In this document: positions 35,701 to 50,700 of the stretch, one piece after another
How the letters are laid out: the number at the start of each line of letters is the position of its first letter
How positions within the stretch are numbered: position 1 is the first letter of the stretch
Source: Lutjanus erythropterus
Lineage: Eukaryota; Chordata; Actinopteri; Lutjaniformes; Lutjanidae
NCBI GenBank assembly: GCA_020091685.1
Contig: CM034613.1
Coordinates: 18,741,240 to 18,805,239, forward strand
Reading direction: 5' to 3'
DNA: 64,000 nucleotides
The notes under the pieces: generated by a model
The model's input: only the letters and a program-made list of their open reading frames with translations
Databases searched by the model: none
Told to the model about the DNA's origin: nothing
Translations under genes and position numbers: made by a program

Positions 35701-38700
35701 GAACACCACATTTTGGGTCCCGTGGGACGAGAATATTTACACTTTTTTAGTTGCGACGGATATTGAGCGAAGTTGATTTACTGATGGCACAGTATTTATT
35801 ATGACGGCTGATTGGTGTCTTGGAAAATCAGGAGCACATCTCATGTGCCAAAGTGATATTTACAGCTTGGCATTAGCTTAAATACTAAGATGAACAGCAG
35901 CCCGACACAAGATTTAAAGCAGTTGGATCGATAAATGAGCTTTTTTTTTAAAGAAAATTAGGGCTGTCCTAGTTGGGAAAGACACAGAAAGTGTGTGCGT
36001 CTTCCTTGCTTGTGTAGCTGTCCGTGCGCCCGCGAGGAGGAGATGGAAAAAGGTAGCGGAGTACGAGTTGGAACGGGAACAAAATCAATCATAATCGCAG
36101 TGCGGATTACTCCAACACTGCATACTGAGCAGAGTTCACTTCTCTCTGTCTCTCAGCCCCCCCTCTCACCCACCCAGCTCCTGCCATCCCCCCAAAAATT
36201 GTCTCAGCCGGTGACTGCAGCAGGGTGACAAACTGCAATATATTCTCTACACCCCTCATTCGTTTTTCTGGACGGCTCCGTGCCCGCCGGTGGCATATAT
36301 GCTCAACAGGGCAGAGAGAAGAGGGAGGATAGGAGCAGGAAAGAGGGATCTCGGCGGACCATTTAAGCGACGACCCGCAGGCTAAGTAGGGTTAATGAGC
36401 AAAAGGGGGTGGGGGGGAAGGAGTAGTCGGGGGTGTCACGCTTACCATAATTATCAAGGTTGCTGGTCCTATGAAACTCCAAATGAAGTAGGTGTCCAGG
36501 CGAAGCCAGCAACTGCAATGAAAGAGATAGAGTGAGATGAAAGGGGGGATATGAAGTAGGAGAGGGGATGGTGAATATGAGAGGAGAGGGAGGGGGGGCA
36601 GAGAGAGAGAAAAAGATTTGAGGTTACAGCTTTATACTCCTGCTCAGAGGATATATATCAAGTGGGTGGCTGGAGTGACACAGAGGAATAGGCACTTCAA
36701 AACACAGATCGCCGCCAGGGGTTTAAAGAGTTATGACCACCGGGAAGAAGTTGGAGGAAAAGGGGTTTTAGTGTCAATGACCGCAGTAATGACAGGCTTT
36801 CATAACAAAAACAGGTGTAATATCAAAAGTTATAGAAGAAACAAGGATGAGATGTAGCCATGGGCATATATTTCATTTAACTGTGACAACATCAATTATC
36901 AAGTATATTGTAGTGTATGCTACAAAAAGACAACAACAGCTTGAGTCTACACTATATTTAGAATATTTTCACTGCTTTACCTTGGCATCACGCAGCCTTT
37001 TCTGGTGGGAAACCGCTGTTACATGAGCCAAGCATCGTTCTCTCCAAACCAACCAAACTCTATAGGCAAAATCAATAATTTTATCTGGCAGAAAACGGAA
37101 GTTGCTGGTCTACCGCTGCCTCGATTGCTTGGCTTGTTTGTGTCACTGTTTGACTTCAAACTCATCAAAGTCACACAATAACACAAGGAAACTAACAGAC
37201 TGAGACAGTGGTAGACCAGCAAGTCCAATGTTGTGTGGGGTAAAATTACTGATTTTGCTTATGGAGTCTGGTTGGTTTGGAGAGAGACATATTTGGCTTA
37301 TATACTGTTGGTTTCCTGGCAGAAAAGTGATAAAAAATATTCTAAATATAGCATACACATTAGATGTATTGGCCAAAATTGATAAGAGTCATACCAGCAT
37401 GTTCAAACATTTTAAATAATCATATCAATAATTATAATAAAATAGCAGTTTCCTTATCCAATAGTCTATATAGGTTGTATCCAGCAATACCCAGAATGAC
37501 CAGTAGGTGGTGATGGGACCTAATTACAATGAGTATGGTTAAATAATTAAATAATATTACTTTTACCGTCTTCAAAACAAAGTATTTTGGTATTAAAAGC
37601 AGCAGTTTTAATTTAACCAAGTATCCTGTATCATAAATGAACATCTGACATTTGTAACAAAGCAAACTGCTTGAAAATCTATCAAAAAATTCAGTGAGTT
37701 ATGATTATTTTAATTAAAGATAGACCTCCTGCCTCCACAGGCCCGTACCAATACGGCAGCTGCTTTGGAGCAAACAAAATGCAAAACACCTGACAAATAC
37801 TTTGATTTAAGTTAAGAAATTTCCGCCCTTGGATGTAGCTGAAACTGTAAAGGATAGAAGCTGAGAGTGACCACTTTAATTCACTTCTGTTTCAATTTGT
37901 CTGGTTAAGGTAGCAAATTACCATTACAGATGATAATTTATGGATGATTCAATTAGTTCTCAATTGAATCCTGACTGTATCACTCCAAAGGAATTGGACT
38001 GACCTCGACCCTGACAGACATGGCCGCACGCAGTCCTAAAGCACTCAACAAAGTGTCTTAACACGTTCGCGTTAGCCGCGATGACACCGCAGGACTGCCA
38101 TAATTGCGTCAATAATTAAATATCGCGCTCTCCTGACCTCGCGCTTCATATCAAAACATTACAGATAGTCAGTTCTAGTCTCCGCCGAGTAAAACTAAAC
38201 ACAGAGTAGAAGTAACAGGGCTGGTGGTAGGTGACAGTGCTCCTTTGAAATGGCCATAAAAAAAAAAAAAAACTTGATTCATGACCTGTGGTTGAATTAT
38301 TAATCTTTTAATCTCCGCTGCTGCAGCGGATAGACGCCTCCATTTTTGGCCACTGGAAAATTACAGTTCATACAGCCGTGTTGTCATTCAGGCTGACAGA
38401 GAGGGGAAATGGAAGTGGCAGAGAATCAGCTGTAATTCAGGGGCATTTTAAGGCAAATTTAAGTGTATGGGGCACTTAATGACGTCTTCCCACCGCACAG
38501 CTCAAGTTGTGGACAGTACTTTTGCTGTGCTTCCTGTTTTTTTGGAATAATCTTGGTTGAGCTGAGTCGACACTAAAAGGTGGAGTGAAAACACTGCAGA
38601 CCTCCGACTGGTCAGAGAGAACTGTCGCTCACACAACACGGAGCAGCCGGAGTTGTTTCGTCGTCTGTGCTCTGATGCAGGATTTCCCAAACACCCCTTT

Positions 38701-41700
38701 TCTTTCAGCAGTCAATTTGTCTCGCTGCATTCAGCCTTTTCTAAAACAAAGTTTGTCTCTTTGCCAGGGCAGGCCCCCACAATTTGGCCTTATGCCATTC
38801 ACAAAAAAAAAAAAAAAAAAAGGTCTACCCTGTGGCCACAGTGGCCTTGATGTCCTGCCTGCGCTGCTCCAGCTGATTTCACCGTTTTCTCCTCTGCCTC
38901 TTTCCTGTCAATACGGTTTTCAGACCATGTCTTTTGTTGATTCTGATTGGGTAACATCGAGTGAAACGCTCAGCAAAGGTCCAGCAGAGGTTAGATTTCA
39001 AGCCTGGTATGAACCGCTGGAAAACCGGCCTATTTTAGTGTGAGGAAGACTCACAACAGAGAAAGTGCTAATGGACAGGAGCTAATAATGGACGTAAGTG
39101 TTAATGAGCCTCTACAATTCTCCGGTTTACACTGCAGACTACAGTCTCTGTTAACAATGACAAACAGACACACCCGCACTCTATATACTCTCCCACCTCA
39201 TCTCTATTGTGCTTCTGTTCATGGAAACCCATTTCTGCCAATTTTATGAAAAAAATAAGATCCTGTCAGTCATTATAATGAGAAAATCTTCTAAATAATG
39301 AGTTAGAGTCACAAAATAATGAGAAACTATGAGATAATAACTAAATATTTAGAGAGACTAAGTCCTTAAATTGACATAGGCTACTAATTCATTAGTCCTC
39401 CCGGCCATCCAAATTAATTCATCCAAAATTATGACATCATAATACAGTCTGACCACTCTGCACCCCCAACTGTGACTGACTAAAAATAAAATAATTCTTA
39501 ACCTTTAACTTAAATTATTTTTTTCTGTGGAATTGAAGTTATTGTGTTTTTTGGTGGCCTTGCTGCTCTGGCATTTATTCTTTGTGCTCACAAATAAAAA
39601 CCTGACAACACCAAGACCAAGTGACTTTGCCCCTAAAATGATGAAATTCCAGAACAGCTCTGTGCCGTGACAAAGAGCCGTCCCTTCGATATCCTCCACT
39701 GTTCATGTTTTTATGTGGTGGTGAAGATGATGCCATAGCAGTGTCACAACACGGCGCTGTTGAACAAAGAACCCCAGTACCGGCTTATAAAAATAGCTAT
39801 AGGAATGAGATCCCATATTATATTAGAACAATAACCTCTTATACATTTGAAACAGGAGTATAAAAGCTATCTGATGACACGACACACTTGCAACCACTGA
39901 CTTGACTTAAGTCTTTGCCTCTCTATGTGTTTTCTGCCACTGTTTTGTGATGTGATGTGCTGCAGAACAGGAACCTGCTGTAAACCAGTTTTAACCGAGT
40001 CAGGCCTGATTAATTGTAACTGGTTTTACTGTATTATGTCTTTTAATCTTTTCCTCTATAATAAATGGAATGAAATAAAATGAAATGAAATCCTCGTCCG
40101 CAGCGGAAAATGAAGTCGAGAAAAGTACCTGGTACTATAAGTGACTCGAGGGCTGTAGAGGAACACAACACTGGGCAATGATTGTTGTGTCAAGTGCTGA
40201 CATTCAAATACATATGTCTCAAAAATGTGGTACACTGCTTTAAATTGAGATTTCTGATTAAAACGTAGGTGTGTTTTTTCCATAAAACCCTATTGTGATT
40301 CTTGGCAGACACAATGTGATAGCAAAACAAAGCAAGACACAATGGTCCATGATATGATGAATGTTATTTTTGGTTCCATTCTCTTGGAGGGAAACCAAAA
40401 TGAGGCATCTCCAGTATTTACAGCAACGTAGCTTCCGAACTGAAAATTCAGACTGGAAAAAAAAAAACTCAAATCTGCGATGGACAAGTTTGTACATGTT
40501 TCACTTTTTGTCACCAAAGAACTCGCTGACAAACGCGAGATAATACTGTACAAGACGTTGACGGGACAGAAATTGACTGCTCCTTTGTTGTTCCTGGGAC
40601 TTGATACGTCTCCCCCTCGCTGATATCAATGGATGAGAGGAGGCAACACAGAAAAACACATATGGGTGCATAAAGAAGTGAAGAAGCGCAAACAAAAGAT
40701 GCACAACATGCACAGAACTCTGGCAGCTCATCAAAGCACGCGCTGTGCATGTCGCTGTTATAAATTATGCTGAAGGTTCTATTGTTTGTTTTTGCCTTCT
40801 TCTCCTTCAGATCATAGAAAGATTTAAAGACGTGGTGGGCGGTGGGAGCTACAGGCTTTCATTTCCCTCTGCCTCCTCTACCTTCCCCATCTACACTTGT
40901 GTCACGGTCGTGTTTGGCTTTTGGAGCACATCAAGTTTTATCTCTCCTCCTGGTACGCTACTTTGTGCACTGTTCCTTTAGCGACCAAGCAATGAAAAAC
41001 ACACACGTGTCAGTCAAAACACAAGCCATGCTCCTGCCAACAGCTTGTGCTGAGTATTCTGGCGTTCGTGCCACCAATCTGCAGTGATCTGACACAGGCT
41101 GTTCCTGCAGCCAAGGCGGCTTAATCTGCAAAGACGTCTTTGCAACAGAGAGAGTAATTTCACTGGCGTCACAGTGAACTGATGACCAAGTGAGTGAGTG
41201 AGGCGATGTGAAATATTTGGACCAAAGAGCCTGAAGCAGATTTTGCATTAAAGTACGATCTGTAAGACTTGTGCGTGTTTACACTGATTAAAAGATTAAA
41301 GGTGTTTACCCCAAAATTTAATGCCGAAATGGCTGCTGTTAAAAACGTCAGAGGTTTTAAACTAATGCACCAAGAAACGCAGCAGTGTGCCAGCGAAATC
41401 CATGACGGAGGACAAACAAAAATGCTGGCGAAAGCCAAATGCGTCAGTAGGCTACTTTTTGGCAGCCTTGTTAGCTTGTGTACTTGTACAGTAAGAAGCT
41501 AAGCAGAGAAGTGCATAACACAACTGCCCTTGAGAAAACCACGGTATAGTGTGCTTTGTTTTGTAAGTAATCAATGCAAAAGTCTAAAACACAATGATTA
41601 CGAGTGAATAGAATTACTATGACTAGGCTAATGACCTCTAAATGTTAAACTTGCTTCCAAAGTAACACATGCATGTTATGTTACTTTCCTATTTCTGTGT

Positions 41701-44700
41701 AACAGTTTAGTATTAGAAAAAATGTCTCTGAAATTATTTAATTTGTGGGTCTGTGTCAATCAGAAGATCCACTAACTCTGTTAAGAGACCAGAGACCAGA
41801 TGCTATTTTAGTAAAAAGACAACAGAATTTATTCAAATTAGTCAATTCCACTTGACCTGAATCCATTAAAAAATTAATAATAAATAAATAAAACTACAGA
41901 GTCAATCCCATAGCCAGTGTGGTTGTAAGATAACAATGGCCCACACAGCAAACTGGTCGACCAGCAGTAAACAAGCTAGCAGATTAGCTTGCTAGTTGTC
42001 GTGTAGCTTGACTTCTACCTCTGCCTGCCTTGCACCCTCTTTGAGAGTATCCTGAATGCTGCTAGCTGATGGAAAACACAAGTAAACAGAACAGTTTTCA
42101 ATGTTCCAAAACTAAATAAAAATGGCCTTTCAGTAGTAGAAAATGCATTCAACATGTTTAAACAAACTAAAAGGAGCAACCTTGCCTGCAGCAGTTAGAC
42201 ACAACTGAAAGATACAAAAGATGGAAAATTGCCTTTGGGGTTTATTTGGCGTGTCTCTGTGTGTTTTTGTGTCATGTATTGATGTTTTATGCCATTTTGT
42301 ATGTAAATGTACGGCTGTATTTGTAAATGTGCATGTATGAGCATGAATGTGTTGGTGCGTGTGTGTGTATATTGATATATGTATAGCTTTTATATCTTTT
42401 ATGACGTACATCAGGTATAAATATGTCTATTTTAAATGCAAATCCTGCTTTTATTCAGGTGTTAACTGTGAGCATGAATATAAATAAAGTTAAATCAACT
42501 TAATAGGCCTCAAGGATACAATGATATTGGTGAGAGACACTGAACGTAACTGTATTTATTTACAAGAAAACACCACAGGGAACCTTTGACAATCTCCACC
42601 ATTATTCTGCATGTTTAATGAAGACTGCACTACTATGACAGCAACTACATTAGTGAAACAAAAAGGCAATTCTACGTCCTGAGTTTACAGGTGGCGTGAT
42701 GTATTGCTTTCATTAAAGCGGAGAAATTACACAGCATCACATCCTTGTTTGCTGACCACAAAGCGCCTTCGCTTGACTCGGGAAAAGCAAAGTGCCTTGC
42801 TCAAGGGCGCGATTAGAGCAATCACGGAGAGTAATGGACCGGAAATCCAACTTTCAGAGATTCCCGTTTGATCTCTCGACTTTGAACAGGTGACTTCACA
42901 GGCTTGCCGACCTTCAGGCTGCCGCGGCCTGTTTTTTAATGTGCTCAGTTATTATGAGACATCGCTTCAGTCATCTACCAAACCTGGGTCACTTTTGACA
43001 ACTACTTGTTGGATGTGTCTGCTCAAAGTGAGACCACCCATGACAGCGCTGGCTGCTACGGCCCCAAAATCAATTTGCGGCGGGACTACGTGCCCTCCCC
43101 GAGCCTTCTGCTATTCACCACGTGTCACGCCTTGTCCCTTCCCTCATCCTTCAAAGGCTGCGTATAATTGTTCCACCGGTGGCAGGCTTTAATTATTCAC
43201 ATGATGCCAAGGCTCAGGCGGTGGCAGCTATCACCTCATCCATCACCAAGAACTATGGCTCCGCCAATCCACAAATGCACTGTCTACCAGTCACGTTTTG
43301 TGTGTGGCGATGTGTGTGCGTGTGCGCCATATATGATAAACATCTCGGAAGCAAACTGCTGATGCTGGTGTTCATTATTTTCAGATGGGTTTGAGATGAA
43401 CAGAGGGATGGAGGGCGATCCTCTGCTTGGCATTACACTGCTTTATAGCCCACTTTGTGTTTCAGAGGAGAGGGCTGGGGAATTATATCTTATGCAGCTT
43501 CTGTAGGGAATACAAAAAGGCAGCCTGTGTCGCTGCCCATCTTTTTGTTAATCTCCTGTCTCTTTCTCTCTCTTTCACTCTCCATCTCCCTGTTCATGCT
43601 CGCTCTCCCTCCTCCCCGCTTCCTCTAAATCTCTCCATTCCCCGCGCTGTAATTTGTGCATCCTAAAATGCCGTAGACATTAACCGCAGTCGCCCGACAT
43701 TCATCCGGCAATGCTATCTCCTGAAGTTAGCATTTTTCACTGTCAAAACAATGTCAATTCAGCAGTGGGGAAATGTACGCAGCTTGAGTAACCGTTCTGC
43801 TTCATTAAAAGTTGATGATAAGCAATAGCTATTGGAGCGTCATCTGCAAGATTGTTAAAGCCCCTCATACAAACACAAACACAGTTGTCAAGTTGTTAGC
43901 AGTGTCTCTGTGTAAGCAAGGAGCCATATTGGCCTTCTGGTTTCCTCATTTAAAACTGATATAACATACAAAGTGTCTTTTTTAATCATTTTAGATCACA
44001 TCAACAGTCATTATATACAACTATTTAACAATATACGCCAAAAATGCATAAAAAAAAAAAATCTTTGTATTCTTACTCTGAAAAAAATGTTGAGAAAATA
44101 AATAAAGGCAACTGCCTTCACTAGATTTTTGAGTTTTGAATCAAACTCAAACTGCATACGAAAATCATGTTTCTTCCTATAAAACAAAATATGACGTGCT
44201 TGTGTCGGCAACCAATAACATCATGACATCCACCCATCAATCGGTCTTTAACATTTAGCGGCACGGAGCTAAGATTCATTAGTTAGCTTATGAGCAACAG
44301 CGTAATACGTCAGGTTTTGAGACGCCTACGTTTCAATATTTAAATCAAATTACTCCTGATGTTATGTCTTCTAAATTGCGCCCCATGACTGTGTATGGGA
44401 AAAACATCAGACCCATTAAAATGCTTTGTAATGTGGGTAGAATACTGGAGTAGTAAGCATGTGTAGAAATGTGTTAAACCTGTATATATGAAAGGCTATT
44501 TGTGGAGAAACACTCCTGGAAGTGAAAAAGGAGGACTTTTTTGGGGACTGAGTAGTGGCTCAAAAGGACTGCAGCTTTTAAATACCTCTTTTTGTGCATG
44601 TGCTTCTATATATAAAACTGGAAAAGTGCTTTATCTAAAAATATCAAGGATTTTGTACACTTTGTTTTGTCTTTCAAAAAAAAAAAACAAAAAAAACCCA

Positions 44701-47700
44701 CACACGATAACTAAATATTTGAAGCAACATTTCCTTTCACTTTCAAAAAGATGAGGGACGACAAGAGACACATTCAGCCTTTTGTCCCTTGTATGGGTCA
44801 AGCTCCAAAAACCCTGAATCCTCCACTTCTGATAGACTCTCCCTGCCAGGACAACGAATAAATCAGGCTTTCTGGTTTAAAAACCTGACAAAATCAAGTG
44901 TTTTTTTCCGGGGTTTCGAAATGCTTATTCTCTCAGACTTGACAAATCTCATCCAGAGCAACAGGAGACATTTACAACTGTTTTCACAGGCTGAGTGGTG
45001 CTCAACACTCGTAAATGGATCTTGGTGTAAATTCAGATGCTCTGAAAGGATCCGCTGGTTAAGTGAACAAATGCACTTTTCTAGGAGGCTGTCCATGTAC
45101 TGAACAGTAATTCTTGGGTTTGAATTCTACTCATGCAAAAAAATAAATGTCAAATCAATTATTTTTTAAGCCGCCACTCTCAAAAATGTACCTTCATGTG
45201 ATCTTTTGTGTGTTACAGACAGAAAAAAGGCAGATTGCGAGGCCTAATGTCCTCAAAATGTACTCACACTCGGTCGGTGCCGTAGCTGCGGTAGTCCACT
45301 GCGGCGGACACCGCCACAATTAGCGCCGGGACTCCGTAACCCACCAGGTAGAAGTAGCGCCGGCGCGAGTGCTCGCTCTCAAACACCTCCACCAGCATGA
45401 TGTAGAGCTGCACGCCCTCCAGGAACATCCACGTGAACGCCGCCAGGAAGAAGAAGTGCAGCAGGGCAGCGAAGACAGCACAAGCAATCTGGGAAGGCAG
45501 GTAAGGAAAGAGGAAAAAGAAACAGAGGGAGGATGTGAGTATTCAAAGCATATTTTAATCATATCACTGAAAAAAAGTCTGATTTAGAGTGTTGGTATTT
45601 AAATTTTTTTGGTTAGGATGTGATTTCTCCCAGTTCTCAAGAACGAGTGTTAGCTGATTTCCTCAAGAATTAAACGCTGCGCTGAAGGGCAGAAAATGAC
45701 CAAGATAATAAGGCAAAGTATGTCATTCGAGTGGTTATAACAGAGCAGCATTTTCTGACCTCTGCGTGTTTGTGTCTTCCTGACAATTAGCATTGCTAAG
45801 CTTTGTTTGGCTGAAGTGATTGGATGTTTGCCTGTAGTGACTGGCAGAAGGACACCGCAGCTACTGAGCCCATGTGGTCTTGTTTGCTGTAGCTGGCATG
45901 GATGAAAGAGAGATATGAAGAAGTGAAGTCAACAGTCCAAGAGCCATTTGGAGGTCATTGCATTTTATACCGCGGCCAGGTGCGAGCACATAATGTAGTT
46001 ACACACTTCCTGGGCTGATAGAGATACCTGCAGGCGAGGCTGGACTAGAGCAGACTGTCATTATGCATGTATGCATGTGCCCACACACTTTCTAACAATA
46101 ATAAGATACAGTACTTACATGGATTGATCTAATTATTGGCGCAGTTGAACATAACTAGCGTATTTTGTCACTGAAATGGATTCAATTAAATAACTAAAAG
46201 GTTGAGTGGACATTAATTGCAGTCCAGGAGAGTGATCTTAGAGCCGGGCTGTGAATCACGACCATAAAATGTTATGGAAGGGAAAGGTGTAGGCCAAAGC
46301 ATTATCTTTTAACTTCACAGGGAAGCAGCTTTGCGGATAAACTATGGCGTGTGAGTTTTGGTTCTGATAGTTATAGTGGTATTTGAAGAGCAAAATATAC
46401 AGTAGATGTTTTGATAGCTTTAGATCAGGAGTGTCGAACGCAAGGCCTGCAGGCGAGAACCAGCCTCACAAAGGGTCCGATTCAGCTTTGACTTTGCAAA
46501 GTGTTATAAATAAAATTTAAAGCAGTCATTAATTCCAGACCAGAATACAGTTATCTAAAACACTCTATGAATACCAATTCTGGTCATATTTAAAGACACT
46601 GAACGTTGTGCAAAATATTGTCAATCAGCAGGTTCAGTACAAAAAAATCTGTCTCAGGCTTCTATCTTAAAACAATATTGGTGCTAAGGCACTGCCAAAA
46701 CCTTTGATTTGAAAATGGTTTGTAATGCAGGGGATAACTAACTCCTCCCTTTCCATTTAGTTGCTGTCATGTGGTGATGCCCAGTAAACTGCATTGTCGT
46801 CGAGTTCCAGAATACATAGATGTGTTGTAAATTTGTAAATCCTTTTCTCACCAGAAAAAAACAGCGTATAGGTCAAATGCGCATGCAGCTTATTCCGACT
46901 CATATATTTGTGAGGTGGCGACCTCTAGTGGGCGTAGTAAGTATGACAGGACAAGTCATAGAGGTTCAAGCCCTTTGTGAAGCAAAAATATAAAATAATA
47001 TAGAAGAATTTAAAGTCTTAAGTTACTTAGATGGTTAATTTAACTCCAACCACAATCTTTATCTAAACCTAAGTAGTTTTATTGCTTAAACCAAACCAAA
47101 CTGCAACTGTTTTACAATATAAGCCAAAGGTGTAATGTCATGTGACTTATGCAACGTAGTCAGGGCTCAGTGAACCCCGCTGCTGCCAGTACTCTCCACC
47201 GGTAACATACGTTGTTTTGGAAGTCATTGGCAATTGACCTGTGCTGTTATGTAGGTTTGAGAATGTGTTGGTTGAAATCTCAGACTGTTCATTAATTGTG
47301 AACGCTTTCAGGATGTACATCTTTATGCTAAAAATGGAAAAAAGTGGAAGCATTGTTATTTATTTTATTCTGGTCCACTATCAATCGAACTAAAATGTAT
47401 TTGACACGCCTTCTTCAGCTTAGATTTCTTTCTCTATGAATTTAGCATTTCTATTAATTATAATTCACCTGTACTCGGCTGTGAACTGTAGGTATACGTG
47501 GGATAATATGATCTAAATAATGACAATGAATCACTAAACAGGCTATTAGCAATAAGATGTATTCCAGTGTCTGACACCATCATAACACAGAGATCATTTC
47601 ATACTGTGTTCAGATGATCACTCTGGCTTTTTTTTTTTTTTACCCTCAGAGAGCAAAGCTAACTGTGTACTCTGCCTCATTAGTAAGCAAAAATGGCATG

Positions 47701-50700
47701 ATTGCGGGAAGCTGTAGGTGGAATAAAGCCCTCTGCCATCCTGTATACATGTAATGACTCCACATTTGTCAACAGTACGAGTGTTGAGCACACACACTCG
47801 AAGATGACTGCGCGGTGACAGCATGCCTCCACCTGCTAGCACAGCTGAGCTCTTACAGGAAAGTAATGCCATCCAAACTACAGTTATTATACCAGAGGAA
47901 GGTTCAGTGTATTGAACAGCTTAATCCAGATGAATCTCAAGTGTTTACAAATTGGAAAACTGCAGCGGGACGTGGTGGAGGAGGGGGTGAACGGATGAAT
48001 TCATGTCAGTGGGTTTGTACAGTATAATAATACTATGAGGAAGCGGTAGTGAGTTGGCAGTGTGTGTGTGTGCGTCTGTGTGTGTGGGAGCAAATTCAAG
48101 TGTATGTTTGCTTCAGTGTAACCGAGGGAAGGAGCATTTGTTGAATGAGAAACATCCAGTTCTTCTCTTTCAGTATGTCGTCGCAGTGAGCCAGGGACAA
48201 TGAAAAAAATTTCAGGGCCACTGTCGAGTACTCACTGAGAATGACCACTCGCAGCACAGCAGGACACTAAAGGTTACATTTTCTAAAAAAAAAAAACCCT
48301 ATTTTTTTTTTAAATCCAGAGAGAAGATGATGAACACTGTTCAATGGAGGTTAATACAAAGATTTCAGGGAGCCCTTCCAGCAGCCCCCAGGGACTATGT
48401 AATTGAAAAAAGGTTGTGATTCAAGTTTTTTGTGCAAGGGGCAAAGACAAGTCTTCATTTTCATGCTTGTAACGCAGCGCTTACTGGCTTATATAGTAAA
48501 AACACTGAGTTCCTTCTGCTCAAAATGCGGCGTGTCTATGTGGACTAAAAACAATGAAAATATCACATCTATATTGGCCATTTTTCTCAGGTTTTTGTAT
48601 TTTTTATGTTACTACATGTTGGCAACTTCAGACATGTCAGATTACCTCATGAAATTGGTATTTTGGGAAATACTTTTACTGGTTTTCTTGCTAAAAAGTT
48701 AAACGAAAAGCTCTCATGTCTGCACAGTAAATAGGCTTTTTTCCCCCACTGGATTACAAAGCGATGAGACACACTAATCTGATTCTGATTGGCTAGTTGA
48801 GTGGGTTAAGTTTAGTCATGAGAGGTGACACTGGTTTACAGTAAGTATATCAGGGTAACCCAAAAAGAGGCAGAGTAGGGCAGGTCATGCCTTCGCCATC
48901 CTGGGAACAAAATATTAAACACTTTATGTAGCTGGAGCTAGCAGGTTAACTTAGCATAAAAACTAGTAATGTCGGAAAAATCAATTTCCTAGCACCTCTA
49001 AAGCTCACTAATTAACATAATATTACCATGTTATATTTTGTTTGTATTTAGTGTCTAACAAGAGTTATGTGCCTGAATATTTCTTGGCTGGGAGTAGTAA
49101 GTAATTTTGTTAGCTCCAGACAGAACCATGCTAGCTTTTTACCTCCTGTTTCCAGTCTTCTGGCTAAGCTAACAGGGTGCAACATACAGCAAGATACAGT
49201 ATTTACTGCACAGACATGAGAGCGGCATATATTTTTCTGTCCAAGCCTTGGCAAGGAAGCAAATAAGCATATTTTTCAGAAATACCAAACTATTCCCTTG
49301 AATTTTTTTCTGTTTAACTTCTATTATATCAATGGATGACACTGTGTGGCCTTTCACAAGGACTACTTTTTTTTATTGTCCCTGAAATAATTGCAATAAA
49401 AGATATTATTGTCATTTCAATTTAATCAGACCCAACTGCAATGAACTTATAATTCAGAAGAATATTCAGACATTGGAATTTGAATGTGAAAAAATATTAA
49501 AATATCTGAAATAATTGAAACATTCATTTAAAATGCTTAAGTGCTGCTGTCTGATAACGGTGGGGAAAATCCCTGCTGTTTATTCCGGCATTATGTTGGA
49601 TAAAATGTTGGTGACATTATGATATAAACAAACACGCATGTATACACAAAGGGTAGTTGTGTTTTGAGGTAAGCGTGTTGAAATGAGCAAAAACAATTGA
49701 GGTCTTGTCCATATATTGTGCAATAACTCCATAACATAACTATTGCGGCAGGCCTGGATTCTGTTGATAGTTTCTTTTTTTAGTATCTCCTTTAATGGTT
49801 GTTATTCTCTGGAGTTCTTTGAGCAGTAAACGCAACGGTGTTAAATAAAATGATCCTTTACAGTAGCACAACTGTCAAGTGTGTACCATCAGCAGTCTTA
49901 CCGGCTGGTCACCCCGATTGATCCCCACCAGGAACAGGGACTCTGCGATGAACAGGCTGATGCAGAGGTTCTTGTGGATGGTGTTACGATCACTTTGGAG
50001 TCCGCGGAAGAAGCAGAAGGTGAAGAGGCTGATGAGGAGGCAGACCAGCGACAGGAGGATGCCAACCCAAGTAATGACGTCAAGAAGCATGTCGTGAACA
50101 GGGTCTGTGTTCTGGAAAAGAGGCAATGAGAGACATCCTGTCAGAATGAAAACATTTTTCTTTTTGTTTTATCGAGAACCACGTTTTGGCATTTGACAAG
50201 ACTAAAGGAAATATGTAAGTCGTGTTCAGGGATTCATTTGTAAAGCATAAAACAAAACAAAAAAAACAATCAATAGTGAAAATGAAAAAGACAGCCATAA
50301 AATCAAATCACCGCTCTATGCCATCAACAACCCTAAAACCTATAACTTCATTATTATTACTTTTTGGGGGTAAAGTGCACTCACTCAACCCTCCAATAAA
50401 CCACTACCAAGCGAGCCACAGGTGGCAGATATGAATCATGAATTAGTCAGCGTGAATCAATCTGAAATGCCCCCCTATTGTTTCATTTTGGACAGGCAAC
50501 AAAGTGAAACAAAGTGAGCAGTCCACAGGGCCGCAGGTGTCTAAGACCGGCACCGCAGGAATACAATCAAACCACAACATGGTCAATAACTTTCACTGTT
50601 GCTTTTAGATAATTTTCTCTTTTCAAATAGTAATTTGCCACCCCAGCCAGTTTTGGGCCCTAAAAAGCCTTTTGCTGACAATAAATTCGTGGCTTTATGT

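Larger units (their letters stand above)
33024..36445 (-). other. adgrl3 intron between the TM5 exons
   Basis: About 3.4 kb, containing a GA microsatellite (33057-33077) and a foldback element (33611-34170). No other exon was seen. Confidence 0.65.
36513..45267 (-). other. adgrl3 intron between the TM4 and TM5 exons
   Basis: About 8.8 kb with a foldback core (36953-37351) and an A-run at 38802-38820. The region 42740-43190 is relatively GC-rich, with no exon that fits. I recognise no other gene. Confidence 0.6.
45489..49901 (-). other. adgrl3 intron between the TM2 and TM3 exons
   Basis: About 4.4 kb, containing a possible hAT-like element (46428-47412) and a palindromic element (48655-49303). 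A half palindrome at 45629-45649 matches the one at 18204-18330. No exon was seen. Confidence 0.6.

Noticed and set aside
38585..39043. 152-codon plus-strand frame
   Set aside because: It contains a poly-Lys run from an A-tract and reads as intronic sequence; no domain recognised.
42740..42900. GC-richer patch with AGTGCCTTGCTCAAGGGC, considered as a tRNA-derived SINE
   Set aside because: No complete A and B box pair or tRNA-like fold could be traced. It may be a repeat fragment, but support is too thin.
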